From: Alphaproteobacteria bacterium SO-S41
GTDB lineage: Bacteria; Pseudomonadota; Alphaproteobacteria; Micropepsales; Micropepsaceae
NCBI GenBank assembly: GCA_019670725.1
Contig: AP024629.1
Span: 1,488,001 to 1,552,000 of the forward strand
DNA length: 64,000 nucleotides
Direction of reading: 5' to 3'
Positions 7,816 to 16,541 of the stretch are shown here, piece after piece. The notes beneath the pieces were generated by a model. The model was not told where the DNA came from. It did not search any database and saw only the letters and a list, made by a program, of their open reading frames with translations. The translations under genes were made by a program, and so were the position numbers. Within the stretch, counting starts at the first letter, position 1. Each line of letters opens with the position of its first letter.

Positions 7816-9042
7816 TTATGGCGCGTTTGTGGATGACGCCATGCGGGGCGCGGGGCCGGTATAGCGGGCGCGGGGGCGGATCAACTGATTGGTCGCGCGT
7901 TGCTCGATCGCGTGCGCGACCCAGCCGGCGGTACGGCCGATGGCGAAGAGCGTGATCCCCGCCGAGGGCGGCAGGCCGAGATGGTGGGAGAGCACGCCGA
8001 ACGCGTAGTCGATATTGGGATCGACGCCGGCGATGTCATGCGCGGCCTTCACGACGCCCTGGGTCAGCCGCTTGTCGGCGCCAGCGGCTTCCAGCGCCGT
8101 CAGCAAAGCAACCGCGCGCGGATCGGCAGAGCGGTAGAGAACGTGGCCGAAGCCGGGCAGGCGCTCGCCCTGGGCGCGCAGGTCCTTGATGTCGGGGCCG
8201 GGATTGTCGGGCGAGAGGGCCGCGACGAATTTCGCGGCGCGGGCCGACGCGCCGCCATGGCGCGGGCCTTTCAGGGTGGCGAGCGCGGCGCCGAGCGCGT
8301 CGTAGACCGAGGTGCCCGTGGAGACCGCGACGCGCGCCGCGAAGGTGGAGGCGTTCAGCTCATGGTCGGCGATCAGCACCAGTGCGCGGCGGATGAGATC
8401 GGCGGCATGGCGGTGGCCGGGCGCCCACGCGTCGGCGAGGGTGCGATGCGTGGGGGTACGCGACGGCGCTGTGCCCGTCGCGAGTGCGGTCAGCACGCGA
8501 ATGGCGCGGACGCCGATCGCCGCGCCGCCGGGCACGGTGCCGTTGAAGGCGGCGGGGTCGCTGCTGCCCGCCAGTGCCATCAGCGCGGCGGCGCGGTCGA
8601 TGAAGCTGCGGTCGTCCATCGCCGCGGCGGGGCGGGCGAGGGCGCGCCAGAGTTCCTCGGCGCCGGCCGTGCCGAACGGGTCGAAATCCAGCGCGTCCCA
8701 GAGGAGCGCAGCGACATGCTCGAAGCTCGATTTCTGCGAGAGGTCGGCAGCGGAGGCGCCGCGATAGAACGGGCCTTCGGGGGTGATGAGGCAGATCGCG
8801 GAATCGAAGGCGAGCTGCGAGGCGGATTCGACGGGCTGGCGCGCCTCCAGCGGCGCGCGGCGCTCCTTGAGCGCGCGAACATCGTCGGCGCGGTAGCGCT
8901 TGTTGCGCCCATCGGCGGCGGCTTCTGAGCGGATCATGCCGCGGCTGACATAGGCGTAGATCGTGGCGGGGGAGACGGAGAGCGTCGCTGCCGCCTCCTG
9001 CGCCGTCATGTAGAGCGTATCGTTGCCGTTCATGTTGATCAT
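7816..9042 (-). CDS. Citrate synthase-family protein with N-terminal HTH domain
   Basis: From the ATG at 9042 (or 9033) the product is about 408 residues. Residues about 11-60 look like a MerR/excisionase-type helix-turn-helix (MTAQEAAATLSVSPATIYAYV, then YRADDVRAL). The rest is a citrate synthase fold with the active-site segments DHELNAST, GFGHVLY and NIDYAFG, followed by FAIGRTAGWVAHAIEQ. Catalytic His, His and Asp all appear to be kept. A long in-frame extension upstream of 9042 is antisense to the divergent paralogue and is not part of this gene. The HTH suggests DNA binding, perhaps coupling metabolite sensing to regulation of the divergent gene; that is inference. Confidence 0.82.
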   Translation of the reverse strand: MINMNGNDTLYMTAQEAAATLSVSPATIYAYVSRGMIRSEAAADGRNKRYRADDVRALKERRAPLEARQPVESASQLAFDSAICLITPEGPFYRGASAADLSQKSSFEHVAALLWDALDFDPFGTAGAEELWRALARPAAAMDDRSFIDRAAALMALAGSSDPAAFNGTVPGGAAIGVRAIRVLTALATGTAPSRTPTHRTLADAWAPGHRHAADLIRRALVLIADHELNASTFAARVAVSTGTSVYDALGAALATLKGPRHGGASARAAKFVAALSPDNPGPDIKDLRAQGERLPGFGHVLYRSADPRAVALLTALEAAGADKRLTQGVVKAAHDIAGVDPNIDYAFGVLSHHLGLPPSAGITLFAIGRTAGWVAHAIEQRATNQLIRPRARYTGPAPRMASSTNAP

Positions 9043-9108
9043 GCTCGTCAATATTGATGACTTTTTGCACCTGCGCAAGTCTCTGCTGCACTGCAAGGAG
9101 AGACAGAC
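9043..9108. promoter_or_regulatory. Divergent promoter between citrate synthase paralogues
   Basis: This 66-bp spacer contains a perfect 10-bp palindrome TCAATATTGA (9048-9057), partly symmetric TTGC/GCGCAA elements, and the AAGGAGA ribosome site of the rightward gene. It is short enough that one bound protein could control both genes; the HTH-citrate synthase is a candidate. Confidence 0.5.
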
Positions 9109-10194
9109 ATGAACGTGCAAGTGACCCAGCCCGCCATCGGCCTCGACGGCATCCCCGCCGCCATCACCGCCCTCAGCCTCGTCGACGGGCTGAAAGGGGA
9201 ACTGATCATCGCCGGCGCGGCAGTCGAGGCGCTGGCAAAGACCCATAGCTTCGAGGAGACCGCGATCCAGCTCTGGCAGATCGCCGACTCCGCTGCGGCG
9301 GCGGTGGAGGCCGCGCAGTTTGGGGCGTTCCGGGTGAGCGCCTTTGCGCAGGCGCAGACGATCTGCCCCAGCCTGACGCATCTGGCGCCGATCGACGGGC
9401 TGCGCGCGGGGATCGCGGCGCTGGATATTCCCGACGGGCCGGATGCGGCGCTGGCGATCACGGCGGCGCTGCCGGTGCTGGTGATGACGCTGGAAGCGCT
9501 GCGCGCCGGCAAAACCCCGCTCGCACCCGATCCGACGCTGAGCCATGCCGCCGATACGCTGCGGCAGTTGCGCGGCACGGCGCCGTCAGAAGCGGAGGCG
9601 AAGGCACTGGGTGCTTATCTGACGACGGTCAGCGATCACGGGATGAACGCCTCGACCTTCGCCTGCCGGGTGATCATCGCGACGCGGGCGAGCCTGGTGT
9701 CGGCGGTGACGGGCGCCTACGCGGCGCTGAGCGGGCCGCTGCATGGCGGTGCGCCGGGGCCGGTGCTCGACATGCTCGACGAGATCGGCGGCGAACAGAA
9801 CATCGCGCCGTGGATCGCCGAGGCGCTGGAGGGCGGCGGGCGGTTGATGGGCTTCGGCCATCGCATCTATCGCACGCGCGATCCGCGCGCCGATGTGCTG
9901 AAGGCCGCGCTGGGCGAACTCGCGCCGTCCAATCCGCGGCTCGATTTCGCGCTGAAGGTGGAGCGCGAGGCGCAGGCGCAGCTCGCGGCGCGGCATCCCG
10001 GGCGGAAGCTCGACACGAATGTCGAGTTCTATACCGCGCTGCTGCTGGATGCGCTGGGCATTCCCCGCACGCTCTTCACGCCGATGTTCGCGATCGGCCG
10101 GGTCGCCGGATGGACGGCGCACGCGATCGAGCATCACGCGCGGCGCGGGCGGTTGATCCGGCCGGAAGCGATCTACGATGGAGCGCGGCCCTGA
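9109..10194 (+). CDS. Citrate synthase/methylcitrate synthase-family protein
   Basis: This 361-residue protein has a strong ribosome site (AAGGAGA). The citrate synthase segments are SDHGMNAST, SGPLHGGAP, GFGHRIYRTRDPRA and FAIGRVAGWTAHAIE. The third catalytic position, usually Asp in NVDFY, reads NVEFY here, an Asp-to-Glu change. Some actinobacterial citrate synthase-like proteins carry a similar NVEF, so this may be a subfamily trait rather than damage. It would condense an acyl-CoA with oxaloacetate if active. It is divergent from the HTH-fused paralogue, and the two may form a mixed oligomer or a regulator/enzyme pair. Confidence 0.85.
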   Translation: MNVQVTQPAIGLDGIPAAITALSLVDGLKGELIIAGAAVEALAKTHSFEETAIQLWQIADSAAAAVEAAQFGAFRVSAFAQAQTICPSLTHLAPIDGLRAGIAALDIPDGPDAALAITAALPVLVMTLEALRAGKTPLAPDPTLSHAADTLRQLRGTAPSEAEAKALGAYLTTVSDHGMNASTFACRVIIATRASLVSAVTGAYAALSGPLHGGAPGPVLDMLDEIGGEQNIAPWIAEALEGGGRLMGFGHRIYRTRDPRADVLKAALGELAPSNPRLDFALKVEREAQAQLAARHPGRKLDTNVEFYTALLLDALGIPRTLFTPMFAIGRVAGWTAHAIEHHARRGRLIRPEAIYDGARP

Positions 10195-10198
10195 GCGC

Positions 10199-10753
10199 CT
10201 AGTGGCGGTGCTCGGCGATGAAATCCATGAGGATCTTGGGGCCGAGATAATATTCGTTCGCCAGGATCTCGTAGAGCGTCAGCGTGCGGAGCCCGCCTGA
10301 ATCGGAGGACGCCCAGATCGAGGTGCGCGAGGCGTAGTTGCCGAGCCGCTCGCCGATGCGGCTCTGCAGCGGCGCATAGGATTGCGGCGGCGTCGTCAGA
10401 TAGGCGCTGACGGCGTCGAGCACGACCTTGTTATCGAGGGTCAGCGCGTAGATCTGGACGCGGCACGAGCGGCGGTCGGCGGCGGGGGGCAGGATCTCGA
10501 TCTTGCCCTGCGGGACCTCGCGCACGAAGGTCGCCTCGACCGGGGCGAAGCCGAAGATGACGGCAGCGTCGGCCGCGGCGCGACCCTCGGCGATGGACTG
10601 GCAGGCGCGCAGACCGTCGAGGGCGATGGCGTCGAGCGTCGCCGCGGCTTCGGGCGCGGGCGCCGGAGCAGCCGGCGCGGGCGCAGGGGCCGGGTCGGCG
10701 GCGAGCGCGGTTCCGGCGAGGCAGGCGGCGGCGATGAGAGCGGCAAGGCGCAT
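10199..10753 (-). CDS. Secreted protein of unknown function
   Basis: The likely start is the ATG at 10753, giving 184 residues with a clear signal peptide (MRLAALIAAACLAGTALA), then an Ala/Pro-rich linker (about residues 20-38). The mature part has two cysteines (LRACQSI and RRSCRVQ) that could pair. No family is recognised. The start codon overlaps the stop of the upstream SemiSWEET gene by one base (TGATG), so the two are probably translationally coupled. A longer in-frame start would overlap the transporter and lacks the signal peptide at its N-terminus. Confidence 0.7.
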   Translation of the reverse strand: MRLAALIAAACLAGTALAADPAPAPAPAAPAPAPEAAATLDAIALDGLRACQSIAEGRAAADAAVIFGFAPVEATFVREVPQGKIEILPPAADRRSCRVQIYALTLDNKVVLDAVSAYLTTPPQSYAPLQSRIGERLGNYASRTSIWASSDSGGLRTLTLYEILANEYYLGPKILMDFIAEHRH

Positions 10754-11040
10754 CAGGCGGTCTCCTTGGCGGGTTCGGGCAGCGGATGCGGCAAAGTGAA
10801 TTTGAACCAGGCGATCACCAGCAGCAGCAGGAAGGTCACGCCATTGGCGAGGATGATGGGCAGCGAGGCGGTCGAGAGGCCGTAGACAAACCAAAGCGCG
10901 ATGCCGGTGCCGAACAGGATCAGCCAGGCGAGCGAGATGTCCTTCGCCGAGCGCGAGGCGACGGTATGGGCGACCTGCGGCACGAAGGAGGCGGTGGTCA
11001 GCGTGGCGGCGAGCAGGCCGACGACTTCAAAGGCGTCCAT
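10753..11040 (-). CDS. SemiSWEET-type PQ-loop small sugar transporter
   Basis: The 95-residue protein has three hydrophobic segments (about residues 5-25, 37-57 and 62-85) and the PQ-loop signature TTASFVPQV in the first, the size and layout of bacterial SemiSWEETs, which dimerise to form a sugar facilitator in the inner membrane. The substrate is not predictable. It is the first gene of a two-gene unit with the secreted protein at 10199-10753. Confidence 0.82.
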   Translation of the reverse strand: MDAFEVVGLLAATLTTASFVPQVAHTVASRSAKDISLAWLILFGTGIALWFVYGLSTASLPIILANGVTFLLLLVIAWFKFTLPHPLPEPAKETA

Positions 11041-11146
11041 TTCAATCCTTGGCCATCAAAATTTCCGGGCAGGCCGGCGCTCTTAACAAGTACCGCTCCG
11101 CGCGTTAAGCCGCACGGGCACAGAATAGCAGAATTGGGGCGGCGGG

Positions 11147-11674
11147 ATGACGATCTTTGCGCTGGGGGCGAGCGTGCCCCAGCTTCCGGGCGACGACTAC
11201 TGGGTCGCCCCGAACGCGATGGTGATGGGCAATGTCCGGCTGCTGAAGAATGCCAGCGTCTGGTTCGGCGCGACCATCCGGGGCGACAACGAGCTGATCA
11301 CGGTTGGCGAGAACTCCAATGTCCAGGACGGGTCGGTGCTGCACTCCGACCCCGGCTCGCCGCTGACCATCGGGACGGATGTGACGATTGGCCATCTCGT
11401 GATGCTGCATGGCTGCACGATCGGCGATGGGACGCTGGTCGGGATCGGCTCGGTCATCCTCAACCGCGCGAAGATCGGGAAAGGCTGCCTGATCGGCGCC
11501 AACACCTTCATCGGCGAGGACAAGGTGATCCCCGACAACTCCATGGTGCTGGGCGCGCCGGGCCGGGTCATCCGGCAGGTGGATGAGGGTATGGCCATGG
11601 TGCTGCGCGGGTCGGCGGCGCATTATGTCGAGAACTGGCGGCGCTATCGCGCCGAACTGAAGGCGGTGGGGTAG
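11147..11674 (+). CDS. Gamma carbonic anhydrase-like hexapeptide-repeat protein
   Basis: The 175-residue protein is made of left-handed beta-helix hexapeptide repeats (for example [16 protein letters not shown], then [16 protein letters not shown]) and keeps the His positions ([11 protein letters not shown]) that bind zinc or iron in gamma carbonic anhydrases and YrdA/PaaY proteins. It is cytoplasmic and most likely trimeric. Whether it hydrates CO2 cannot be told from sequence alone, because many YrdA-like members are inactive. It is followed 9 bp later by the YbjN gene. Confidence 0.88.
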   Translation: MTIFALGASVPQLPGDDYWVAPNAMVMGNVRLLKNASVWFGATIRGDNELITVGENSNVQDGSVLHSDPGSPLTIGTDVTIGHLVMLHGCTIGDGTLVGIGSVILNRAKIGKGCLIGANTFIGEDKVIPDNSMVLGAPGRVIRQVDEGMAMVLRGSAAHYVENWRRYRAELKAVG

Positions 11675-11683
11675 GGGTTTCGC

Positions 11684-12268
11684 ATGATGATCTCGATGCG
11701 CGCGGCGGTTCCGGCGCTGGCCTTGCTATTGTCCGGCGTCGCCGGTGCGCAGATGCCCTCGCTCAATGCCGAGGGCCAGCCGGCCGCTCCCGCCGCGGAG
11801 CCGGCCGCCGCGCCCGCACCGCCCGTCGTCATCAAGCCGGAAGACATCCTGCAGCGGCTGACCGGCGAGGACTTCACCGCCATCCTCACCGAGCTAGGCT
11901 GGGCCGTGACCCTGAGTGCCGACAATGACGGCAACCCCTATGTCGTCGGCGTCTTCACGGACGGGGAGACCGGCATCGCCTATGACTTCCAGGCGACGCT
12001 CTATCGCTGCGACGGGGCGAATGGCTGTTACGACATCGTCTTCACGCGCGCCTATGACAGCCCGAAGCCCGTGACGCTGAAGATGGTCAATGACTACAAC
12101 GCCAAGCAGATATTCGGCTGCGCGTACCTCACGCCCGACGGCAAGATCGGGCTGTCGCTGTCGCACACGATCCAGGGCGGCGTAACGCGCCAGACGATCC
12201 GCGAGATCGCGGACTGGTGGAAGACCGTGATGGTCTCGTTCGACGGCAAGGTGACCGGGGCGAAGTAG
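11684..12268 (+). CDS. YbjN-domain protein, probably periplasmic
   Basis: This 194-residue protein has an N-terminal signal peptide (residues 1-22, ending AGAQ), a Pro/Ala-rich linker (about 28-48), and a YbjN-like domain with the typical LQRLTGEDFTAILTELGW and CAYLTPDGKIGLSLSHTIQGGVT segments. YbjN proteins are small stress-linked folds related to type III secretion chaperones; a periplasmic form has no settled role. It is 9 bp downstream of the gamma carbonic anhydrase-like gene, probably in the same transcript. Confidence 0.8.
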   Translation: MMISMRAAVPALALLLSGVAGAQMPSLNAEGQPAAPAAEPAAAPAPPVVIKPEDILQRLTGEDFTAILTELGWAVTLSADNDGNPYVVGVFTDGETGIAYDFQATLYRCDGANGCYDIVFTRAYDSPKPVTLKMVNDYNAKQIFGCAYLTPDGKIGLSLSHTIQGGVTRQTIREIADWWKTVMVSFDGKVTGAK

Positions 12269-12356
12269 AAAGCCTCTGGCTCTTTCAATGTGAACGATGC
12301 TAACATTTGCGGGCGGCGCGCTTTCGCCCGCCGCGCTGGTCGTTCCTGTTGTTCCG

Positions 12357-13583
12357 ATGTCTGTCGTTACCCCGGAAATTTCGCGCCGTACGCCCCTCAT
12401 CCAGGTCCTGAAACACCGCAACTACCGGCTGTTCTTCTGGGGCCAGCTGCTGTCGCAGATGGGCCTGTGGATGCACATCGTGGCGCAATCCTGGCTGGTC
12501 TACCGGCTGACGGGATCGCCGCTCATGCTGGGCGTGACGGGATTTCTGGCACAGGCGCCGATCCTGTTCTTTGCGGTCTTCGGCGGGGCGATCGCCGACC
12601 GGATGGCGCGGCGCAAGCTGCTGATCATCACACAGGCTGCCTATATGCTGCAGGCGACGATCTTGACAGTGCTGGCGTTCACCGGCGCCGTCGAGATGTG
12701 GCACCTGATCGTCCTCGCTCTCAGCTATGGGCTCATCACCGCCATCGACACGCCGACGCGGCAGGCTTTCACGCTGGAGCTGGTGGGACGCGCGGACTTG
12801 CAGAGCGCGATCGCGCTGAATGCGATCATGTTCAACGGCGCGCGCGTCATCGGCCCGGCCATTGCGGGCGTCGTCATCGGCATCACCGGCGAAGCCTGGT
12901 GCTTCGCCATCAACGCGGTCAGCTATTCTGCGGTGCTGCTCAGCCTGATCCTGATGCGGCTGGAGCCGGCGGCGGCGAAGGGTCAGCGCAGCGGCGCGCT
13001 GAGCGATCTGATCGAAGGTTTCCAGTATGTCGCCCGTCACAGGGAGATCCGCACCGCGCTGATCGTGCTGGCCGTGGCGAGCTTCGCGGGCGGGCCCTAT
13101 CTGACGCTGATGCTCGCCTTCGCGAACGATGTGCTGAAGGCGACATCGGAAGGCTATGGCTTGTTGATGGCAACGGTGGGCGCAGGTGCGCTGCTGGGCG
13201 CGGTCGCGATGAACCGTCTGAGCGCGACGGCGCTACGCTATGCGCCGGCGACGGCGGCGGTCGGGCTCGGCGTCTTTATGACCGCGTTTTCGTTCTCGCG
13301 CGATCTGGGCCTCGCGGCGGCGCTCGTCCTGCCGACCTCGTTCTTCCTGATGCTGCAGGGCAGCTCCACCAACATCACGCTGCAAAGCGCGGTGGACGAC
13401 CGGATGCGCGGCCGGGTGATGGCCTACTACACGATGGCCTTCATGGGCATGATCCCGTTCGGCGGCCTCGCGGCAGGCGCGCTGGCGACGGTCATCGGGA
13501 CGCCGCTGACGCTCGCCATCGGCGGGACTGTCTGTGCCTTGAGCGGAGCGGTGTCACTGATCCTGAAGCGGCGGGCGGGCTAG
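12357..13583 (+). CDS. MFS transporter (EntS/MFS_3 type)
   Basis: The 408-residue protein has about twelve hydrophobic segments and begins with the family-typical LIQVLKHRNYRLFFWGQLLSQMG, plus the loop GGAIADRMARRK between the second and third helices. MFS_3 members include the enterobactin exporter EntS, so efflux of a small molecule is likely; the substrate is unknown. The ATG at 12357 fits the family start; an upstream ATG at 12297 would add 20 residues with no ribosome site. Its stop overlaps the converging acyl-CoA dehydrogenase by 4 bp. Confidence 0.85.
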   Translation: MSVVTPEISRRTPLIQVLKHRNYRLFFWGQLLSQMGLWMHIVAQSWLVYRLTGSPLMLGVTGFLAQAPILFFAVFGGAIADRMARRKLLIITQAAYMLQATILTVLAFTGAVEMWHLIVLALSYGLITAIDTPTRQAFTLELVGRADLQSAIALNAIMFNGARVIGPAIAGVVIGITGEAWCFAINAVSYSAVLLSLILMRLEPAAAKGQRSGALSDLIEGFQYVARHREIRTALIVLAVASFAGGPYLTLMLAFANDVLKATSEGYGLLMATVGAGALLGAVAMNRLSATALRYAPATAAVGLGVFMTAFSFSRDLGLAAALVLPTSFFLMLQGSSTNITLQSAVDDRMRGRVMAYYTMAFMGMIPFGGLAAGALATVIGTPLTLAIGGTVCALSGAVSLILKRRAG

Positions 13584-14776
13584 AGCCCCAGTACCTGCTT
13601 GGCGATCACGTTCTTCTGGACCTCTTCCGAGCCGCCTTCGATCGTGTTGGCGCGCTGGCGCATGTAATGCGGCGTTGCACCCTTGGCGTAGTCCGGGCCG
13701 ATCGAGGGCAGGTTCCAGCCGGGATACATCGCCTCCATCACCCAAGGCATGCCGTAATGCTGCACGGCCTCCATCTGCACTTCGCTCAGCGCCTGGCTGA
13801 TGAAGGTGCCCTTGGACTTCAGGATCGCGCCGCCATTGCCGGCGCTGCCCGCCTTCACGTCGAAGAGCACCCGCTCGTTGGTGATGCGGAGCGCGTCGAG
13901 CTCGATCTCCAGCGCCGCCAGCTTAGTGCGGAAATCGGCATCGTCGATGAGGCGGCCGCCGGAGCCGGTGGGTTCAGCGCCGGCGATTTCCTTGATGCGC
14001 GCGACCAGCGAGGTCGATTGCGGGATGAAGGCGATGGAGGCGCGCTCGTTGCCGAGCAGGAACTTGGCGTAGGTCCAGCCCTTGTTCTCCTCGCCGATCA
14101 AGTTGAACCGGGGTACGCGGACGTCGTCGAAGCGGATCTCGTTCAGGATGTGCGAGCCGTCGATGGTGATGATCGGGCGGTGGCTGACGCCGGGCGCTCG
14201 CATGTCGATCAGCAGGACCGAGATGCCTTCCTGCGGCTTGCCCTCGAACTTCGTGCGCACGAGCGCGAACATCCATTCGGCCTCGTGGCCGTACGAGGTC
14301 CAGATCTTGCCGCCGTTGACGATGTAGTCGTCGCCGTCTTTGACCGCGCGGGTCTGAAGATTGGCAAGGTCGGAGCCGGCGCCGGGTTCGGAATAGCCCT
14401 GGCACCAGATCATGTCGCCGTCGCGGGTGGCGTCGAGCCACTTCGCCTTCTGCGCGTCGGTGCCGAAGGTATAGATGACGGGGCCGACCATCTTGATCGG
14501 GAAGGGCGACAGGCCGGGGCAGCCGGCGCGCGACATCTCTTCCTCGAAGATATAGGTGCGGCCGGGCGGCCAAGCGCAGCCGCCGGCCTCCTTGGGCCAT
14601 GAGGGGGCGATCCAGCCTTTCTCGGCCAGGATCTTGTGCCAGCGCTGGCTGTCGTCCTTGGAGGTGCGGAGGCCTGCCTTGGTCTTGGCGCGGATGTCCT
14701 CGGGCAGGTTCTTGGCGATGAAGTCGCGGACTTCCGTCCGGAAGGCGTCGTCCGCCGCGTCGTTGGCCAGGTCCAT
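13580..14776 (-). CDS. Acyl-CoA dehydrogenase
   Basis: The 398-residue protein follows the acyl-CoA dehydrogenase plan: a helical N-terminal domain, middle-domain motif YSEPGAGSDLANLQTRA, then DGDDYIVNGGKIWTS, and a C-terminal FAD-binding region ending TIEGGSEEVQKNVIA, which contains the region of the catalytic Glu. It oxidises an acyl-CoA to the enoyl-CoA with FAD and passes electrons to ETF. Nearby enoyl-CoA hydratase (15701-16486) is a logical pathway partner, but it is on the other strand and separated by the GYF gene, so co-regulation is not shown. Confidence 0.92.
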   Translation of the reverse strand: MDLANDAADDAFRTEVRDFIAKNLPEDIRAKTKAGLRTSKDDSQRWHKILAEKGWIAPSWPKEAGGCAWPPGRTYIFEEEMSRAGCPGLSPFPIKMVGPVIYTFGTDAQKAKWLDATRDGDMIWCQGYSEPGAGSDLANLQTRAVKDGDDYIVNGGKIWTSYGHEAEWMFALVRTKFEGKPQEGISVLLIDMRAPGVSHRPIITIDGSHILNEIRFDDVRVPRFNLIGEENKGWTYAKFLLGNERASIAFIPQSTSLVARIKEIAGAEPTGSGGRLIDDADFRTKLAALEIELDALRITNERVLFDVKAGSAGNGGAILKSKGTFISQALSEVQMEAVQHYGMPWVMEAMYPGWNLPSIGPDYAKGATPHYMRQRANTIEGGSEEVQKNVIAKQVLGL

Positions 14777-14821
14777 CAGGGTTGCTCCGCAATGATCGTG
14801 CGGGGCGAAGCTAGCGCCCTC

Positions 14822-15574
14822 TCAGGAGCGCCGCCAGACCTTGCGAATATGGGAATCGACCTCGGGGCCGAGGTTGAACCAGGTCGTCTTGTCGCGCGAG
14901 GCGTCGACGATGAAGATCGAGTCGACGGCGCCGAAATGCTTCATGAGCTGGTTGCGCACCGCGCCACTGCTGAGCTCGGTGTGGAGCACCCAGACGCCCG
15001 CCATGATCTTGGAGGCCGGGCCGAGGCTCATAATGTCTTCCTCCAGCTTGCCGTGGCCGCGCGACTTGAGGTCGAAGACCAGCACCATGTTGGCGGACTG
15101 AACGGTGTTCTGGGCGAGATGGACGGCGTCGTCGATGACGGGCGCCGCGTCGGCATTCGGATTGCGGGTCGGGGCGGCGGGCACCGGACGGGCCTCGCGT
15201 GCTTCGGGCGCATTGGCGAAAGCGGGGGTGCGCAACCGGACGCCTTCAAGTTCCTTCAGGAAGGCATCGCGGGCGCTAGCGCTGCCGGGTTTGGGGTCGA
15301 TGGGCCCGCCGGTGCGAAGCGGCTTGACCGGGACCGGTTGGGGCTCAGGCTGCGGCGCGGGGGCGGCTGCGGCCAGCCATTCGGCACAGAGAGGGTCGTC
15401 GGAGGCGCTCACCCAGGTTCCGGCTTCACGCGAGACCAGCGAGGAAGAGGTAACCCGCCCCTCGGCGACATAGGCCTTCATCTGCTGCGCGGTGTAGGGG
15501 CCATAGATCCGGCCGCCGATATTCAGCGCATAGCGTTCGGTCGTCAGGTCGCGTTGAACCGTGGTGACGCTCAT
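14822..15574 (-). CDS. GYF_2-domain protein of unknown function
   Basis: Starting at the ATG at 15574 (250 residues), residues about 14-65 match the GYF_2/DUF4339 domain (GGRIYGPYTAQQMKAYVAEGRV, then TWVSASDDP), a small peptide-binding-like fold. A Pro/Ala-rich linker follows (about 70-140), then a distinct C-terminal alpha/beta region of about 100 residues with hydrophobic beta strands (NMVLVFDLKS, AGVWVLHTELSS, SIFIVDASRDKTTW) that I cannot assign. It ends 45 bp before the acyl-CoA dehydrogenase start and could be the upstream gene of an operon reading minus. Confidence 0.75.
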   Translation of the reverse strand: MSVTTVQRDLTTERYALNIGGRIYGPYTAQQMKAYVAEGRVTSSSLVSREAGTWVSASDDPLCAEWLAAAAPAPQPEPQPVPVKPLRTGGPIDPKPGSASARDAFLKELEGVRLRTPAFANAPEAREARPVPAAPTRNPNADAAPVIDDAVHLAQNTVQSANMVLVFDLKSRGHGKLEEDIMSLGPASKIMAGVWVLHTELSSGAVRNQLMKHFGAVDSIFIVDASRDKTTWFNLGPEVDSHIRKVWRRS

Positions 15575-15700
15575 GAGTGTTCGGTCGCTCTCTTTACCGT
15601 CGCCGACGCACCCAAACCGCCTGCAATGAGCCGTCTTGCAAAAGGCGGGGCATCCCCGCACCCTTCCTGCCACGACAAAATTAAGGAATGGGAAACGCTT

Positions 15701-16486
15701 ATGAGCGACCGCGAATTCTGCAGCGCCGAACGTGAAGGCAATGTGCTGGTGGTGACGATCAACCGTCCGGCCCAGATGAATGCGCTGCATCCGCCGGCCA
15801 ATGCCGAGCTTGCCGCGATCTTCGACGAGTTCGCAGCCGACCCCTCGTTGTGGGTCGCGATCATTACCGGGGCGGGGGAGCGGGCCTTCAGCGCCGGCAA
15901 CGACCTCGTCTACCAGGCAAGCGGCAAGCCGATTACGGTGCCGGAAACCGGTTTTGCCGGCCTAACCTCGCGCTTCGACCTCAACAAGCCCGTCATCGCC
16001 GCCGTGAACGGCGTCGCGATGGGCGGCGGGTTCGAGATCGCTCTCGCCTGCGACCTCATCATCGCGTCGGACAATGCGATCTTTGCGCTGCCCGAACCGC
16101 GCGTCGGTCTTGCCGCGCTGGCCGGCGGCCTGCACCGCCTGCCGCGCCAGATCGGGCTGAAGCGGGCGATGGGCATGATCCTGACCGGACGCCGTGTCTC
16201 CGCGGCCGAGGGCAAGGAGCTCGGTTTCGTGAATGAAGTTGCGCCGCAAGCAGAGCTGCTGAACGTTGCGCGCAAATGGGCGGGGCTGATTGCCGAGTGC
16301 TCGCCGATGTCGATTCGCGCGTCGAAGGAAGCGGTCCTGCGCGGCCTCGACGAGGCGAGTTTGAAGGACGCCTATGTCAATCAGCGCAAGTACGACGCGA
16401 TCACCGCGATGTTCAAATCGGAAGACCTGATCGAAGGCCCGCTTGCGTTCGCGCAGAAGCGAGCGCCGAAGTGGAAGGGCCGCTAG
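15701..16486 (+). CDS. Enoyl-CoA hydratase/isomerase (crotonase) family protein
   Basis: From the ATG at 15701 (AAGGA upstream) the 261-residue protein shows the crotonase motifs: AGERAFSAGNDL (oxyanion strand), ACDLIIASDNAIFALPEPRVGL, and a region of AGGLHRLPR. The PEPRVGL-A-AGG-HRLPR form is a CaiD/EchA-like subgroup, so hydratase activity on a CoA thioester is likely but the acyl chain is not predictable. It probably works with acyl-CoA dehydrogenases such as the one at 13580-14776. A long in-frame extension upstream is antisense to the GYF gene and is not part of it. Confidence 0.88.
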   Translation: MSDREFCSAEREGNVLVVTINRPAQMNALHPPANAELAAIFDEFAADPSLWVAIITGAGERAFSAGNDLVYQASGKPITVPETGFAGLTSRFDLNKPVIAAVNGVAMGGGFEIALACDLIIASDNAIFALPEPRVGLAALAGGLHRLPRQIGLKRAMGMILTGRRVSAAEGKELGFVNEVAPQAELLNVARKWAGLIAECSPMSIRASKEAVLRGLDEASLKDAYVNQRKYDAITAMFKSEDLIEGPLAFAQKRAPKWKGR

Positions 16487-16495
16487 AAATGAGAA

Positions 16496-16523
16496 GGGCG
16501 CGCGGCTTATTAGCCGCGCGCCC
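16496..16523. terminator. Strong hairpin terminator
   Basis: A perfect 12-bp stem, GGGCGCGCGGCT paired with AGCCGCGCGCCC around a TATT loop, lies between the converging enoyl-CoA hydratase (ends 16486) and glycine-zipper (ends 16542) genes. The U-run is weak, but on the minus strand TCTCATTTCT follows. Confidence 0.75.
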
Positions 16524-16541
16524 GAACTCTAACTCCAGATT

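Noticed and set aside
9043-9546. In-frame upstream extension of the HTH-citrate synthase
   Set aside because: It is antisense to the divergent citrate synthase; the HTH domain begins just after the ATG at 9042.
12290-14602. 770-codon plus-strand frame spanning the MFS and acyl-CoA dehydrogenase genes
   Set aside because: It overlaps two well-supported genes in the wrong frame or strand and has no recognisable domain.
14636-15700. In-frame upstream extension of the enoyl-CoA hydratase
   Set aside because: This stretch is antisense to the GYF_2 gene and lacks crotonase similarity; the ATG at 15701 has a ribosome site and fits the family start.
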